A DNA stretch of 64,000 nucleotides from Excoecaria cochinchinensis. Lineage: Eukaryota > Streptophyta > Magnoliopsida > Malpighiales > Euphorbiaceae. Of the stretch, positions 36,220 to 48,546 are shown in pieces (the first letter of the stretch is position 1; every line of letters starts with the position of its first letter). Under the pieces are notes generated by a model. It was not told the origin of the DNA. It made no database searches and was given only the letters and a program-made list of their open reading frames with translations. Both the position numbers and the translations under genes were made by a program. The stretch covers positions 9,048,501-9,112,500 of the forward strand of contig CANTUQ010000081.1 in assembly GCA_947683425.1 (NCBI GenBank). Direction: 5' to 3'.

Positions 36220-39200
36220 TCATGCCAAAACACATACAAAGACATACACACACATGGCTCGTTCTACTAGGGGGAAAACGGGGTGTGACAACTCTCCCCT
36301 ACTAACAAGAATTTCGTCCTCGAAATTCTCACCTGAACTGAACAACTGTGGGTACTGAGTTCTCATCGACTCCTTCGGTTCCCATGTTGCTTCCTCGACC
36401 CCATGGTGATTCCACAAAACCTTGACCAAAGGAATCTGCTTGTTCCTCAACTGTCTTACTTCCCGAGCTAAGATAGCTCTAGGCTCCTCATCGTAGGAAA
36501 AATCAGACTGCACTTGAACCTCTTGAACCGACAACACATGAGAAGGATCCGATCTATACCGACGGAGCATCGAAACGTGAAACACATCATGAAGCTTCGA
36601 TAATTCTATCGGCAAAGCCAATCTGTAACCTACTGGACCAACTCTTGCCAACACTTCATACATACCAATAAAGCGAGGACTAAGCTTTCCTTTCTTCCCA
36701 AACCGAAGTACTTTTCTCCAAGGAGAAACTTTCAGAAAGACTTTGTCCCCAACTTCAAACTGTACATCTTTTCTCTTCAGGTTGGCATAAGACTTCTGTC
36801 GATCCTTAGTCGCTTTCAAATTCTGCTGAACAACTCTGATCTTCTCCTCTGTATCTCTAACCAGATCTGGCCCAATCACTGACCTCTCAGATAGCTCTAT
36901 CCAACAAATTGGAGTCCTACACTGCCGTCCATACAAGGCCTCATACGGTGACATACCAATACTCGACTGAAAACTGTTGTTATAAGCAAACTCCATCAGC
37001 GATACATACTTGTCCCAACTACCCGGAAAGTCCAAAACACCAGCCCTTAACATATCCTCTAAGATCTGAATCACTTATTCGGACTGACCATCTGTCCGAG
37101 GATGAAATGCCGTACTGAAATTCAGCTTGGTACCCAAAGCCCGCTGCAACTCTTTCCAGAACTTAGATGTGAACCTTGGATCCCGGTCTGAAACTATAGA
37201 TGAAGGCACTCCATGCAACCGAACTATCTCATCCACGTAGACACCGGCCAATCTATCCATCTGGTAATCCATCCTAACCGGTAAGAAGTGAGCGGATTTT
37301 GTGAGTCGGTCCACAATAACCCAAATAGAATCATGCTTTTTCTGAGTCAAAGGCAACCCAGAAACAAAATCCATGGTAATATCATCCCACTTCCACTCGG
37401 GAACGGACAAACGCGTGAGCAATCCCAAAGGAACTTGGTGCTCAGCCTTCACCTGCTGACAAGTCAAGCACTTGGATACAAAGTCCACTATATCCTTCTT
37501 CATACTAGACCACCAAAAGAACTGCTTCATATCCCGATACATCTTGTTACTCCCGGGATGCATGGTGAAAACTGTACTATGTGCCTCATCCAAAAGCTGT
37601 CTTCTTAACTCTTTATTATCCGGTACACACAAACGGTTTCTAAACAGAAGAACCCCATCCTGAACCGAAAACTCTGACTGGTTGCCCAAACTAATCTCTT
37701 GTACAATTCGCTGAAGCTTCTCATCAACCTTCTGAGCACCAACTATCTGCTGTCTCAAGGTAGGCTTGACCCTCAACTGAGCTATCAAAGCCCCATCTGA
37801 ACCAAACCTCCATTTGAACCGTCTCAAACACAAGGCAGAAACTGACTTTCAACTCAAAGCATCTGCGACTACATTGGCCTTACCCGGATGGTAATCCACA
37901 ATGCAGTCGTAATTCATAAACAATTCAAGCCAACGACACTGCCTCATGTTCAGCTCCTTCTGAGTCAGGAAATACTTTAAACTCTTGTGGTCCGTAAAGA
38001 TCTTGCACTTCTCCCCATACAGATAATGACGCCAAATCTTCAAAGCAAAGATAACCGCTGCTAACTCAAGATCATGCGTCGGATAGTTCTTCTCGTGTGG
38101 CTTCAACTGTCGAGAAGCATAAGCCACCACCTTACCTTCCTACATCAGAACACATCCCAGACCAACACCTGAAGCGTCACTATACATAACAAACTCCTTA
38201 CCCGAGATGGGTTTAGTCAGTATAGGAGCTTCGACTAACAACTGCTTCAACCTCTCAAAACAAGCTTGACATTTATCCGACCACTCAAACTTAACTCCTT
38301 TCCTCAATAACCTAGTCATCGGAGTGGCAATCACCGAGAAACCTTTAACAAACCGACATTAGTAACCCGCCAGACCAAGGAAACTCCGCACCTCCTGAAC
38401 ATTCCTAGGCGCCTTCCAATCGACTATCGCCTCAATCTTTGCTGGATCTACTTGAATACCCTTAGCTGAAACTATGTGGCCCAAAAATGACACTTCCCGA
38501 AGCCAAAAATCACACTTACTCAACTTGGCAAACAACCTATGTTCCCTCAACACCTGCAAAACCAACTGAAGATGCTTCTCATGCTCGCTCTCATCCTTGG
38601 AATACACTAGAATATCATCTATGAACACCACCACAAACCGGTCTAAGTATGGCATAAACACTCTGTTCATCAAATCCATGAATGCCGCTGGAGCATTAGT
38701 CAAACCAAACGGCATAACAAGGAACTCATAGTGGCCATACCGAGTCCAAAATGTGGCCTTAACCACATCTTCATCCTTAACACGAAGCTGATAATACGCA
38801 GACCGAAGATCTATCTTGGAAAAGACTCCTGCACCTCGAAGCTGATCAAACAAATCTTCAACCCTAGGCAACGAATACTTGTTCTTCACTGTGACCTTAT
38901 TGATCTGCCTGTAGTCAATACACATCCTCAAGGATCCATCCTTCTTCTTAACAAACAGAACTGGAGCTCCCCAAGGATATATGCTGGGTCGAATAATCCC
39001 CTTATACAATAGCTCTTGTAGCTGAGTTTTAAGTTCTCTCAACTCTACAGGAGCCATCCGATAAGGTGCTTTCGATACCGTTGCGGTACCCGGCATAATC
39101 TCTATGGCTAGCTCAACTTCTCTCTCCGGAGGCAAACCTGGCAAATCACTTGGAAAAACATCACTAAACTCTCGAACAACAGGAATGTCCTCAATCCTAA

Positions 39201-39745
39201 CTTAATCCCTCTTGGAATCCAAAACCACAGCCAGAAAAGCCTCACAACCCTTCCTCAAAAACCTCTTGGCTTGAATCACAGAAATCACATTGTTCACAGA
39301 ACTCGCACTCAAACCTCTTACAAACACTGGAGCTCGGTTCCTATCTCGAAGCACGAAGTCTTCCTAGGACAATCAACCACAGCTCGATGCTTGCCCAACT
39401 AGTCCATACCCAAAATCAAATCATACTCTCTGAAGGGCAACTGTATCAAATCCGCAGGGAACTAAACACCCTCAACCATCAAAGGACAACTCCTATAAAC
39501 TCTACTCACACTAACACTATGCCCTAAAGGATTGGTCACACATATCTCATAGTCTAACTGATCTACCACATGCAACTTATCAATAATCTTATCCGTGCAC
39601 AAATATGAGTGTGTGGAACCAGGATCTATTAGAGCATATAATTCAGTGTCATGGAGTAGGAACTTACCAGCAATCACATCAGGGGCATCCTGCTCCTCTC
39701 TGGCTCTAACTGCATAAGCTCTAGATGCAACTGGTGGAGGACGCT
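36220..39745 (-). pseudogene. pol: T2 protease-RT-RNase H-integrase-chromodomain relic
   Basis: Same domain order as T1 without the duplication. Stops at 39462-39464, 39399-39401, 39202-39204, 38359-38361, 38140-38142, 37849-37851 and 37075-37077, and a one-base deletion near 39358 shifts the frame. RT keeps FIDD (about 38611-38625). RNase H pieces lie at 38334-37849. The integrase zinc His pair and Cys pair are intact (EAHSTVFTMHPG, CLTC), and the end (frame from 37074) has the GPF/Y-like block, HDVFHVSMLRRY, and HHGVEEATWEPKESMRTQYP. The frame runs through the purine tract into LTR2 and ends at 36220. Confidence 0.92.
36291..36300 (-). promoter_or_regulatory. Polypurine tract of interior T2
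   Basis: Minus strand AGGGGAGAGT, identical to T1. Confidence 0.85.
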
Positions 39746-40889
39746 CAACCGTCTTAGAAACAGCTCCATTTCTTGGTCGACCGCCTCTACCTCTACCTCT
39801 ACCTCTTGCAGCCTGAGAAGCATTCGATCCAACTCTGCTAGCTCCTCCCTGAGGTCCCGAATCTTCGCTCATCTGTGGACAATTTGCCAAACGGTGCTCG
39901 GTGCTCCCACACTGAAAGCACCCACCAGTGAGCCACCTACACTCACTCCGGTGAGCCTTACCGCAATGTTCACAAACAGGCGTAGCATCCGATCAGCCAC
40001 CTCTACCAGTACTAGCTACTGCAGCTGAACCTTGCCTTCTCCCTCTGGTAGCCGAACCAACTGACGGTTCATCTTTTGGGTTCCTAGATCTCTTACCCAA
40101 AGATGAGGAAGAACCACCTCTTGCAGAATTCCTTTGCTGTGCTCTCTCTCTAAGCAAAGATTTCATCTTCTCCGCCCTCATGGCAGCCTCTGCAAACTGA
40201 TAATAACTTACCCCTGGCGTAACCATCAAAGAAATCAAAGCAATCTTCAAGGACTAGTTCAACCCGACTTCAAAATGCTTGCATCTGAAGTCATCTGTCA
40301 TAACCCCACGCGGAGCATATCGAGATAACCGATTAAACACTTTCTCATAATCCAAAACTGATAAGGCTCTCTGCTTCAAACTCAGAAACTGTGCCCATCT
40401 TGAGTCCCTATAAGCCTGGGTCACATACTTCTTAGTGAACTCCTCACTGAAGAAATCCCAAGTAACTGGATCAGGCATCTGAGGTCGCCTACATACCAAC
40501 TCCCACCATTCGTAAGCTGATCCCTGAAGCAATGCCACAGTACACTCAGCTTGCTGATCGGGAGGACACCTGACTTCCCTTAAAGCTCTATTTACAGTGT
40601 TAAGCCACTTTTCAGCTAACTCTGACTCATCAAGCCCAGTCCAATAAAAATCCTCAACACTAGCTCTTCTTAAACTCTCTATCGGAGCTTTAGGGGCAGT
40701 CACCCTTTCCAAAACCCGAGCCATGTCCTGATGCAATCTGAACATTGCCTCAAAAGGCATGGCAGCAGCCTCGGGCTAGACCCTAGCACGTTGAGCCGTC
40801 ACCGAAACAGAAACAAATAAATCTACAGCTGGAGGATTCACACTTTCAGCAGATTCCTCGAGCGCACCTTGAGCAGAATCAGAATCCAT
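39746..40889 (-). pseudogene. gag: T2 gag relic
   Basis: ATG at 40889. Stops at 40776-40778, 40254-40256 and 39993-39995. Capsid blocks as in T1. The CCHC knuckle is intact (CFQCGSTEHRLANC), unlike T1, followed by an Arg/Gly-rich stretch. Confidence 0.9.
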
Positions 40890-40992
40890 CTAACAAACAA
40901 GAGGACAGCCGCATCAGCCAACACAGCCCTAGACATAGACATATCCACACATAGCATCACACAGACAATCAGCCAGAAATGCCTAAACCTAG

Positions 40993-41004
40993 GCTTTGAT
41001 ACCA
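40993..41004 (-). promoter_or_regulatory. PBS of T2
   Basis: Minus strand TGGTATCAAAGC, one mismatch to the initiator-Met PBS, at a different base from T1. Confidence 0.87.
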
Positions 41005-41403
41005 CAACTTGTGACACCCCTTGCCCGTACTTAAGCGATCCCATCCCATGAGGAGTAAGATGCCGTACGAGTCAGGGTGCTCCCAAACAAAGCAGAGAAC
41101 AAAGCGTAAATAAACATACACAAAAGCGAGGTAATTAAAAACTTTTGCGAAGTAAAAGAAGCGAAAGCTGATCATGCATTAATATAACGGAGGCATTACA
41201 TTACTGTTCTGATCAACAAAGAGATACAATAATTAATTACAAATCCCAAAATTACATAAACAAAAGTGGAAGCTATTACAAAACCGAGTTCAGAGAGTTT
41301 TATACAAAAAGAATCTCAAAATACAAAACTCAGTCCTATTCTAAACCCTGCTGCGTTGGCTCGGACTATGGCGACTCTCCCAAAGCAGCTCCTTCTGCAC
41401 CTG

Positions 41404-41447
41404 CACGGGTAAAAACACCGTGCTAAGCGATAAACGCTTAGTGGGGA
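41404..41447 (-). promoter_or_regulatory. Double hairpin of T LTR3
   Basis: Same stems as LTR1; loop of the first hairpin reads gtaaaaaca. Confidence 0.7.
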
Positions 41448-42143
41448 ACACATATATATTAAAGGACAACCATTCACAACGGTCGTCAAGGCAAAACACA
41501 AGCGTTCATTATAAATACCATACTCATAACATATCAATTGCATAAGCATGCATATATACTAAAGCCATACATTCAGAAGCTCATAATAATATTCATATCA
41601 CCCGTAACAGATTATACTTTTCATTTATGAGTTCACCCATGTATCACGTACATTTCCTCATAACACAATTCATACCAGGCACCTGCTGACTCGAGGGAGT
41701 GGATAACGAGTATACGGACAGTACTTTACGGGTACGAGCCGATCACAAATAGCACCTTACGGGTACAAATCGAAAAACCAAGATACTTTTAACTTTCACA
41801 AAACATTTTCAAAAGGGATCTTAAACAAGATCCGAGCACATAGGGGTTCGCGAGGAACCAAGCGGGGACCTGATCGGGGTCCAAATAAAATAAAGGGCTG
41901 CAACTATAAGACTCTATTAGGCATGCCTAACTATCCAATTTCTAGACTCTAGCAGGTCATGCATAAACCATTTAATCCATTTTATAATATTCCAAAATCA
42001 TCATCATACATATACATAGTCGTATCATGGATCTGCATTCATATAATTCATAAGACATCAAGCATAAATCTCATAGGTATTAAAGGAAACTGGAGTTCAT
42101 AAACCGCACACAACAAAAGAAAACTAACTCAGCATGCAGGGAG

Positions 42144-42440
42144 CTGTCGCGCTCGTGAAGGAGACCGAAGTCTCTTCACTGCGCGTGCGCGACGGATTTC
42201 ATGACCGTGAGGAGGACGGAGGGGCCAGGCTCTGTCGCGCTCGCAACAGAGAACAAATATTGCTGTCGCGGGCTCGCGACAAGTCGCGTGTGCGATAGAT
42301 GTCGTGCTCGCGACAGAGGGTGCTCAACGCTTCGGCTATCGCGGGCCCGTGACGGATGTCGCGTGCTCGCGATAGCGAAGCTCCAAAACACCGATCTCTG
42401 TCCCGCTCACGACATCGTCACGCTCGCGACAGCATCGGGT
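42144..42440. repeat. Palindrome array in T LTR3
   Basis: Dyads gtcgcgctcgtgaag, tgtcgtgctcgcgacag and ctgtcccgctcacgacat; several have lost perfect symmetry through C-to-T or G-to-A changes. Confidence 0.85.
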
Positions 42441-44322
42441 TTTCCAAAATCTGCAGAAATCTGCAGATTTTCTTTCGCCCACAATCAACCAAAAACACAC
42501 ACAAAACTCATCCAAGAACCTCTTACCTCAAACCCAGCCATCCGTTAGCATCAACAACCATAATATAACATTAATTAATAAGAAATTTCACACAATTCAT
42601 TAATTTAAACCTCCAATTCCAAGAATCATCCAAAACCCCAATTTATGCACAAAACCACATCAACTCCAACATTATCACAATTAACTCATGCTCTTGTAAG
42701 ATCCACATTCCAAAATAAAAACCCATAGCATATACATCAAAATAAGGAACATACAACAATCTAATTCTAAGAAACCATCAAATCTCATACATAAACATAT
42801 ATACATGAAAACCAAGAAATTTCCAAACCTTAAAATCCTTAGCTCCTATTGCATGGATCCATTAGTTCCAGCCTTCTCTTTGCCCTTTGGCTCGCGAGGA
42901 GGCTCAACTAAGCACAAACATGCACCCAAACACCAAAAACACAAACCCTAACTTAGATCCAACCCAAGAAGAAGAAGAAGAAAATGCATGAATAACACAA
43001 GGACAAAGCAAGAACTTACCAAGGAAGATGTAAGGGAGTAATTAATTCCACCACTTGAGCTTGAATCTAAGTAAAATGCCTAGGAGAGGGCAAAGGAGGA
43101 AGAAAGAAGGAGGAGGAGAGGAAAATGGGAAATGGGTTTTCAAAAATCTGATTTTTCCCTCTTTCATTTTCTCTTTCCCATCTTTCTTTCCCCTTTACAC
43201 ATGTCAACCATCTAGTGGAGGAGATTACTTACTCACATCCTAACTAAATGTATCACATACACACAATGAAACACCCTAATAATGCACCCTGCACATGTAT
43301 GAGCAACACACACAATGCTCTCTCAAGGACACACCCTACAAATGTATGCATGCCCACACAACATAATAACCCACTAGTGCATATCCTACTATGGTGCACT
43401 CACACACACACAAATCTGTCCTAACTAATTCACACCATAGTGCTACACATGCACACACACACACTAGAAAAACCCCAAATCATGCAATATTACAAAATGC
43501 CCTTGTGATTATGCCAAAACACATACAAATACATACGCACACATGGCTCGTTCTACTAGGGGGCAAACGGGGTGTGACACATCCTGCCTGCCCTGTTTTC
43601 TGAATTATTTCTCTTTTGTCCCACTTTGCATGGTTTCTCACTATTGCATGGGTTATATTTTGTGTCTTGTATAAGCATATGTTAATCGTTCTATTTCTTT
43701 GTATAATTATGATATGATAGTGTTTTCTTTCCTGATTCTTGTATACCTTGAGTAGTGATTATTGCTATGATTAGTGCTTTCACTTGTGGGTTGGTCTTGT
43801 CAAGTGTTGTGCTGTAAGTGAGTGAGTTGAGCCTGAAGTGTCATAGTAGTGGATAGATAAGCATGCTTATAAAGGGTTTGAGTGCAGCTTCTTCTGTTGG
43901 CACCATTTGGGTCTTTCGACCTACCTCTGAGATGGTCATTTTGATAGCGAAAATGTTTTGAGACTTCGGTCTCACTCTCCTTTGATAAAACTCAATGTAG
44001 TGTGTGATCGAGGCTCCGATCTCTCACTTGATACTGTTCCCAGTATTTCCTGTAGCGAAGCGTTCCCGTATCCATAGTGAATGAAATTCAGGCTGTTATT
44101 GAGGTGTTAAGTTTTGCCTAGTAAGGTGTTGTGTCTTTTTGAGTGACTTCAGTTGGTGTTTTTGATTTAAGTATAATGTTGTTATGTTAATTGCTTAAAT
44201 TTGGTAATTTCGTGTTGTGTATCTTTGTCTCTTGTTATTTAAAGATTTAAGTCTGTGGATGCTTATTTATTTATATGTATTTTTGCATGATATTATTTTA
44301 TAGTGCTCTTTGTCTTGGTTTC

Positions 44323-44365
44323 TCCCTACTAAGCGTTATCGCTTAGCACGGGTTCTTTTCCCGTG
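44323..44365 (+). promoter_or_regulatory. Double hairpin of LTR B
   Basis: CTAAGCG-TTAT-CGCTTAG then CACGGG-TTCTTTT-CCCGTG, both perfect, followed by TAG (44366-44368). Confidence 0.72.
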
Positions 44366-45224
44366 TAGGTGGCGGGTTTCGGTTCGATTCGAGTTGTGCA
44401 TCTGTAGGGTTGGCCACTAGGAGTAGAGTTATTTATTTTTGTCTCCACCTGTATTTTCTTTTTGTATATGTATTATTTTTTATTAGTGGCATATGTAACT
44501 TTTGTGAAGGATCCTTATATAATTATGAATGGTGTATATATTATATGTATTGTATTATGTTATGGTTATGAGTTTCATATATTGTTAGTGTATGCTTCAG
44601 CTCTATCATATACCTGTTTCTGAGTGAACGTCGAGTAGCACACCGACGTCCTTCCAACGGGGGCGTCGGGGGCATTACAGTTAAGAGATAGATTTATATT
44701 ATTGGTCTTCTTCTTCTTTGTGGTTTGTGTATTTGATTTAACGTGAGAAAAGGATTGATTCATGGGTTATTTTGAATGATTTTGTTGAAGCTGTTGACAA
44801 GAGGTTGGACAAAGGCAAAGAGAAGATCAGAATCGAGTAGAGAGCAGTGATTGAGCTGCCTAGAGGTTGGGAGCGAGTATGATTTTAGTTACTTTGCATG
44901 TGTTTGTGATTGAGTAATTTATTCTTAAATAGAGATATGTATGAGCAGTAATGCATGGTGAACTTTGACTAGTTCAATAGCTCTATTAGTCGTATACTTG
45001 CTTATGTGTTCATTTTGATTGCTTATAGTGTTTAAATGAGTTAACATGTTAAGATTGCAGTCGAATAGTAAAAATTGAGTGTTTGTTGACGATTGATGTT
45101 TTGAGTGCATTGGAGGTATGGTTTTAGATGTTTTTACATGTTTGAGTGGTTTTGGGTAAGTTTGGTTCGATTTTGGAAAGCTCTGTTTCTCTTTGATATC
45201 ATGAAGATTTGGAAATCACGATTC

Positions 45225-45480
45225 TGTTGCGAGCGCAATATAATCGGGTCTTCCTCTGGCCTTGCACGAGTCGTGAAGCTCTTCACGAGTCGTGAAGTGC
45301 TTCATGAGACATGAAGATTGGGCGGGCACGAGTCGGAGGAAGAAGTGTTGCTGTGCATGAATCGTGAGCAAGATGCACGAGTCGTGCACATGAGCACGAG
45401 ACGTGCATTTTCCTTTTCCTGTAGAGCTATTTTAGCTGCTGTCGCGAGCGCAACTTCTTGTCGCGATCACAATAATAACC
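45225..45480. repeat. Mixed palindrome array in the C 3' LTR
   Basis: Both dyad types occur side by side: cacgagtcgtgaag repeated four or so times and tgtcgcgagcgcaac near 45438. Supports the view that the two dyad sequences replace each other. Confidence 0.83.
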
Positions 45481-45989
45481 CTCTTCTCTGCCCTGCTCTA
45501 CTTCCGAAAATGAGTACTCTTGGTCTCTTTTAGCATGTATTCTCCCTAGTGCATGGTTTATGTTTTATTTTACCTTGATAATATCATTGTTAGAGTTTAG
45601 TGTGGACATTTAATCTTGTAATTTTGGTACTGTCAAGTGAAATGTCTGCTATGAGTGAGTTGAGCCGGAAGTGTCATAGTAGTGGATAGATAAGCTTGCT
45701 TATAAAGGGATAGAGTGCAGTTGCTAAAGTGACCTTAATTGGTTTAACGACGAATACCTAGTGTATTCAATTTTGAGTTAGGTCTCTAAAGTTGATACTG
45801 TTTATCAGTATTTAAAGTAAAGTACCTGTATCCACCATAGTATGACGTGTTATCGATATTGTTTGGACATTTGCACATGGAACTGGTTAGAGTGTGATGT
45901 TATTTGTTACAAGGCTATGTATGTGGTTATTTGTAAATGACATGCATTTGATATTTGTGACTTCGTTTGAAGTCTATTGCTTCTGTTTA

Positions 45990-46032
45990 TCCCCACTAAG
46001 TGTTATCGCTTAGAACGGGTGTTTTTCCCGTG
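45990..46032 (+). promoter_or_regulatory. Double hairpin of the C 3' LTR
   Basis: CTAAGTG-TTAT-CGCTTAG (one G-U pair) then ACGGG-TGTTTTT-CCCGT, followed by TAG at 46033-46035 preceded by a pyrimidine-rich run. Confidence 0.7.
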
Positions 46033-46395
46033 TAGGTTTGCAGGATGGTATCAGAGAGTTTGCATCTGCAGGTCATGGTCCATTTTGAGGGTCCGAGTGT
46101 AACACCCTGATACCCCTGTTGGAAGGATACCGGAGCGCTACACGGCACTCACGACACATACATACATACATACATACACTTAAGCGGAAGCATACAAAGA
46201 TAAAAGAAATAACTTAATACATACATAATATAACAAAAATATACATCATCCGACTATTACATAATTACATATGCCACTATACAAAAGATGATAATACATA
46301 TACAAAAATACAGGAGCTAAATATAAAATAAAACTCTAACTCCTAGTGGCCAACCCTGCAGATGCGCGACATGAACCGAACAAACCTGCCACCTA

Positions 46396-46437
46396 CACGG
46401 GAAAACACCTATGCTGAATGATAACGCTTAGTGGGAA
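46396..46437 (-). promoter_or_regulatory. Double hairpin of LTR A, degenerate
   Basis: CACGGG faces CCTATG and CTGAATG faces CGCTTAG; each stem has mismatches. Position and the flanking TAG are kept. Confidence 0.55.
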
Positions 46438-47303
46438 GGAACAAAGACAAACCAGAACAAGTACACTAAACAGGAATATAATAAGTCATGCTAAATAATT
46501 ATATGTATTAACAAACAAAAATCATTACATTAGCCAAGATCAGTCATACCAAAAGCATAATCACTAAATTATGATGGTTAACAAATAATTGAAACCAGAA
46601 TATGAATAAATACTATTCCAAGCCACTCATCAAAACATAACACTACACTAAACATAAACTCATACATCTCAAGCGATAGCCTAAATCTCACTAGCTGTGG
46701 ATACGAGAGCACTATACGATGCGGGATACTGCGAATAGTATCAAAAGTGAGAGAACGAAGCCTCAATCACACACTGGAGACTGAAGCCTCAAAAACATTT
46801 TATCACTCATGAAGACCATAACGGAGGTCGACCGAAAGACCCAAATGGGGCCAACATAGGCAGTTGCACACTTATATCCCTTTATAAGCATGCTTATCCG
46901 TAACGCCTTTTCTCGACCATGAGATTGGCTCAACCAATGCAGTCAAGAATGGCCACTACACAGCAACCAAAAACACAATACACTATCACATTCGCATGCC
47001 AAAAACTGAGCTATTAAATTTCATTAACACACCTACATTCACATGCAGCGGATATCATAAGCTTCTTCATGCTTACTAGCATACTTGCACACATACAAAT
47101 ATCGCAGGCATAAAACTTTACCATACTTAGTTATTACAATTTACATATTCCTTGATTGTCAAAATACTATACATATTATAAACAAAATGACATTACCCAA
47201 AACCCCAAAACCTACACTATATGTACTCCTAGTGTTGACCTTCGTTAATGCGGATTTATCCTTCAGTTTCACTACGCATCCAAACCGACATGGATTAGAA
47301 AAA

Positions 47304-47334
47304 ACCTGTGCTAAGCGATAACGCTTAGTGGGGA
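47304..47334 (-). promoter_or_regulatory. CTAAGCG hairpin of Y left LTR
   Basis: CTAAGCG-ATAA-CGCTTAG perfect; the second hairpin is reduced to gttttttc and cannot form the long stem. Confidence 0.62.
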
Positions 47335-48142
47335 ACACATACACATATACATATATGGCATACAATATAGTGATTATTCATGTATAGAATATATGATGTT
47401 ACTAGCAAAATAATGAAGAATTCAGCTTGACCATTTTCATGTATTAAGATAGTCACGACTCATGCATATTATTCATCGCATCAGTGTACTCATTTCACAT
47501 TGCATTCACATAATGCTAAATCAAGCTTCTCATTATTCAAATAATTAACTTCTTAATTTAACCTTGCCCGCAACTCAAAGACGCAGATAACGGGTATCGC
47601 ATTGGTATCCGTGGGTACATCACATTCGCATTGGTACCCTAAGGTACAAAGATATCAACATTCACAATAATTTTGCATTGTGGAAAATCCAATAAGGATT
47701 CTAATCACATTGTGATTCCAAAGGAATTGGAAACATTGGGCTGTAGCACTTAGACCCTATAGGCATGCCTTTCTATCCACTACTTGACTCGCAGGCTATA
47801 ATTATTAAATCCAATTATTGATTCAATTGATCTAATGTTCACCAATTACATTACTACACATAGGCAGATAATATAATTTATCATTTATGCTTACTTGTAA
47901 GCTGATATCAAGTTCACATTCTTGGCAAACATCACACTATTATAATTACTTATCACATAACTCATGGGTAATTCACTATAGATCATAACTTAACAAGCAA
48001 TTATGATTCTTTAATCACATTCATTTGCTCTACTTAGTCTTGATATTAAGTTCATATTAAATGCTATTAAGCTTGGCTAAACATCCTTTAAACATCAAAT
48101 AACAATCATGAATGAATTAAGATTGGTTGCTAAAAACAGAGT

Positions 48143-48546
48143 ACCTCACAGTCACAAGCACTTTGATTGTCACCGTGCCATGCCAAAGTTCCAAAATAGA
48201 ATGCATCATAAGGTACCTCACGATCACAACCATTTTGGTTGCCACTGTGACATACACCACTTGCTGGACAGAATGCAATTCTTGGTTATCTCACGGTCAC
48301 AACCATTTTGGTTGTCACTGTGACATACCCCACATTGCCAAACAGAATACAAGCCATGGAACCTTACTGTCACAACCAATTTTGTTGCCACCGTGACATA
48401 CCTCACATAGCTAGGAAGAATGCAAATCATGGTATCTCACGGTCACAACAAATTTGGTTATCACCGTGACATACCAAGTTCACCCGGGCAGAATGGAATT
48501 CTTGCATACCTCACGGTGGCAATCTCTTTGATTGTCACCATGACCC
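48143..48546. repeat. Six-unit hairpin array, Y left LTR
   Basis: Six units of about 65-70 bases, each with cacggtcacaacc, a short AT centre, and ggttgtcaccgtgac, forming long near-perfect hairpins. Spacers carry repeated words such as aacagaatacaa. Confidence 0.92.

Larger units (their letters stand above)
33714..36290 (-). mobile_element. T LTR2 (5' LTR of T1, 3' LTR of T2)
   Basis: 2577 bases, shared by both interiors. Landmarks: donor GTAAGT at 35730, palindromes 35150-34848, TTAGGCATGCCTAA at 34621-34634, double hairpin 34151-34108, acceptor-like CAG at 34105-34107. Confidence 0.95.
26118..43579 (-). mobile_element. T: tandem chromovirus array, three LTRs and two interiors
   Basis: Order on the plus strand: LTR1 26118-28713, interior T1 28714-33713, LTR2 33714-36290, interior T2 36291-41009, LTR3 41010-43579. 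The outer ends are flanked by the perfect direct repeat catcc (26113-26117 and 43580-43584) and the middle LTR is shared by both interiors. The interiors are collinear and nearly identical apart from a 274-bp duplication in T1 and separate stop codons. Ty3-type order gag-PR-RT-RNaseH-INT, an INT tail with a chromodomain-like block, and an initiator-Met PBS place it in the chromoviruses, probably Tekay/Del. Confidence 0.95.
41010..43579 (-). mobile_element. T LTR3 (5' LTR of T2)
   Basis: 2570 bases; ends at 43579 before catcc. Landmarks: donor GTAAGT at 43019, palindromes 42440-42144, TTAGGCATGCCTAA at 41917-41930, double hairpin 41447-41404, acceptor-like CAG at 41401-41403. Confidence 0.95.
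24620..44679 (+). mobile_element. Solo LTR B, interrupted by the T array
   Basis: Pieces 24620-26117 and 43585-44679 make one plus-sense LTR of about 2.59 kb, starting tgtaacaaccc and ending ggggcattaca. Flanks are ggtaa (24615-24619) and gttaa (44680-44684), one mismatch. Landmarks in sense order: donor gaagag/gtaagt at 25132, palindrome array 25716-26117, ATAAGCATGCTTAT at 43857-43870, hairpin ATACTG-TTCC-CAGTAT at 44031-44046, double hairpin 44323-44365, acceptor-like ttttcccgtgtag ending 44368. The T array lies just at the end of the palindrome array. Confidence 0.9.
24013..46097 (+). mobile_element. 3' LTR of C, interrupted by B (and bounded by A)
   Basis: Pieces 24013-24619 and 44680-46097 belong together: the first matches the reverse complement of the family-A LTR end at 1-2245, and the second carries the later landmarks. 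A palindrome pair lies at 24178-24225, a donor-like gaagaggtaa at the B insertion point, a mixed palindrome array at 45225-45480, ATAAGCTTGCTTAT at 45690-45703, hairpin ATACTG-loop-CAGTAT at 45795-45811, double hairpin 45990-46032 and acceptor-like TAG ending 46035. Its own 3' end is not found; LTR A starts at 46098 and X-like DNA follows A. Confidence 0.8.

Noticed and set aside
26118..43579. Two separate nested T insertions, one inside an LTR of the other
   Set aside because: The middle LTR abuts a PBS on its left side and a PPT on its right side and has no extra target duplication, so it is shared, not split.
47085..47321. Short frame with a hydrophobic stretch
   Set aside because: Inside the Y left LTR; not open in the right LTR copy.
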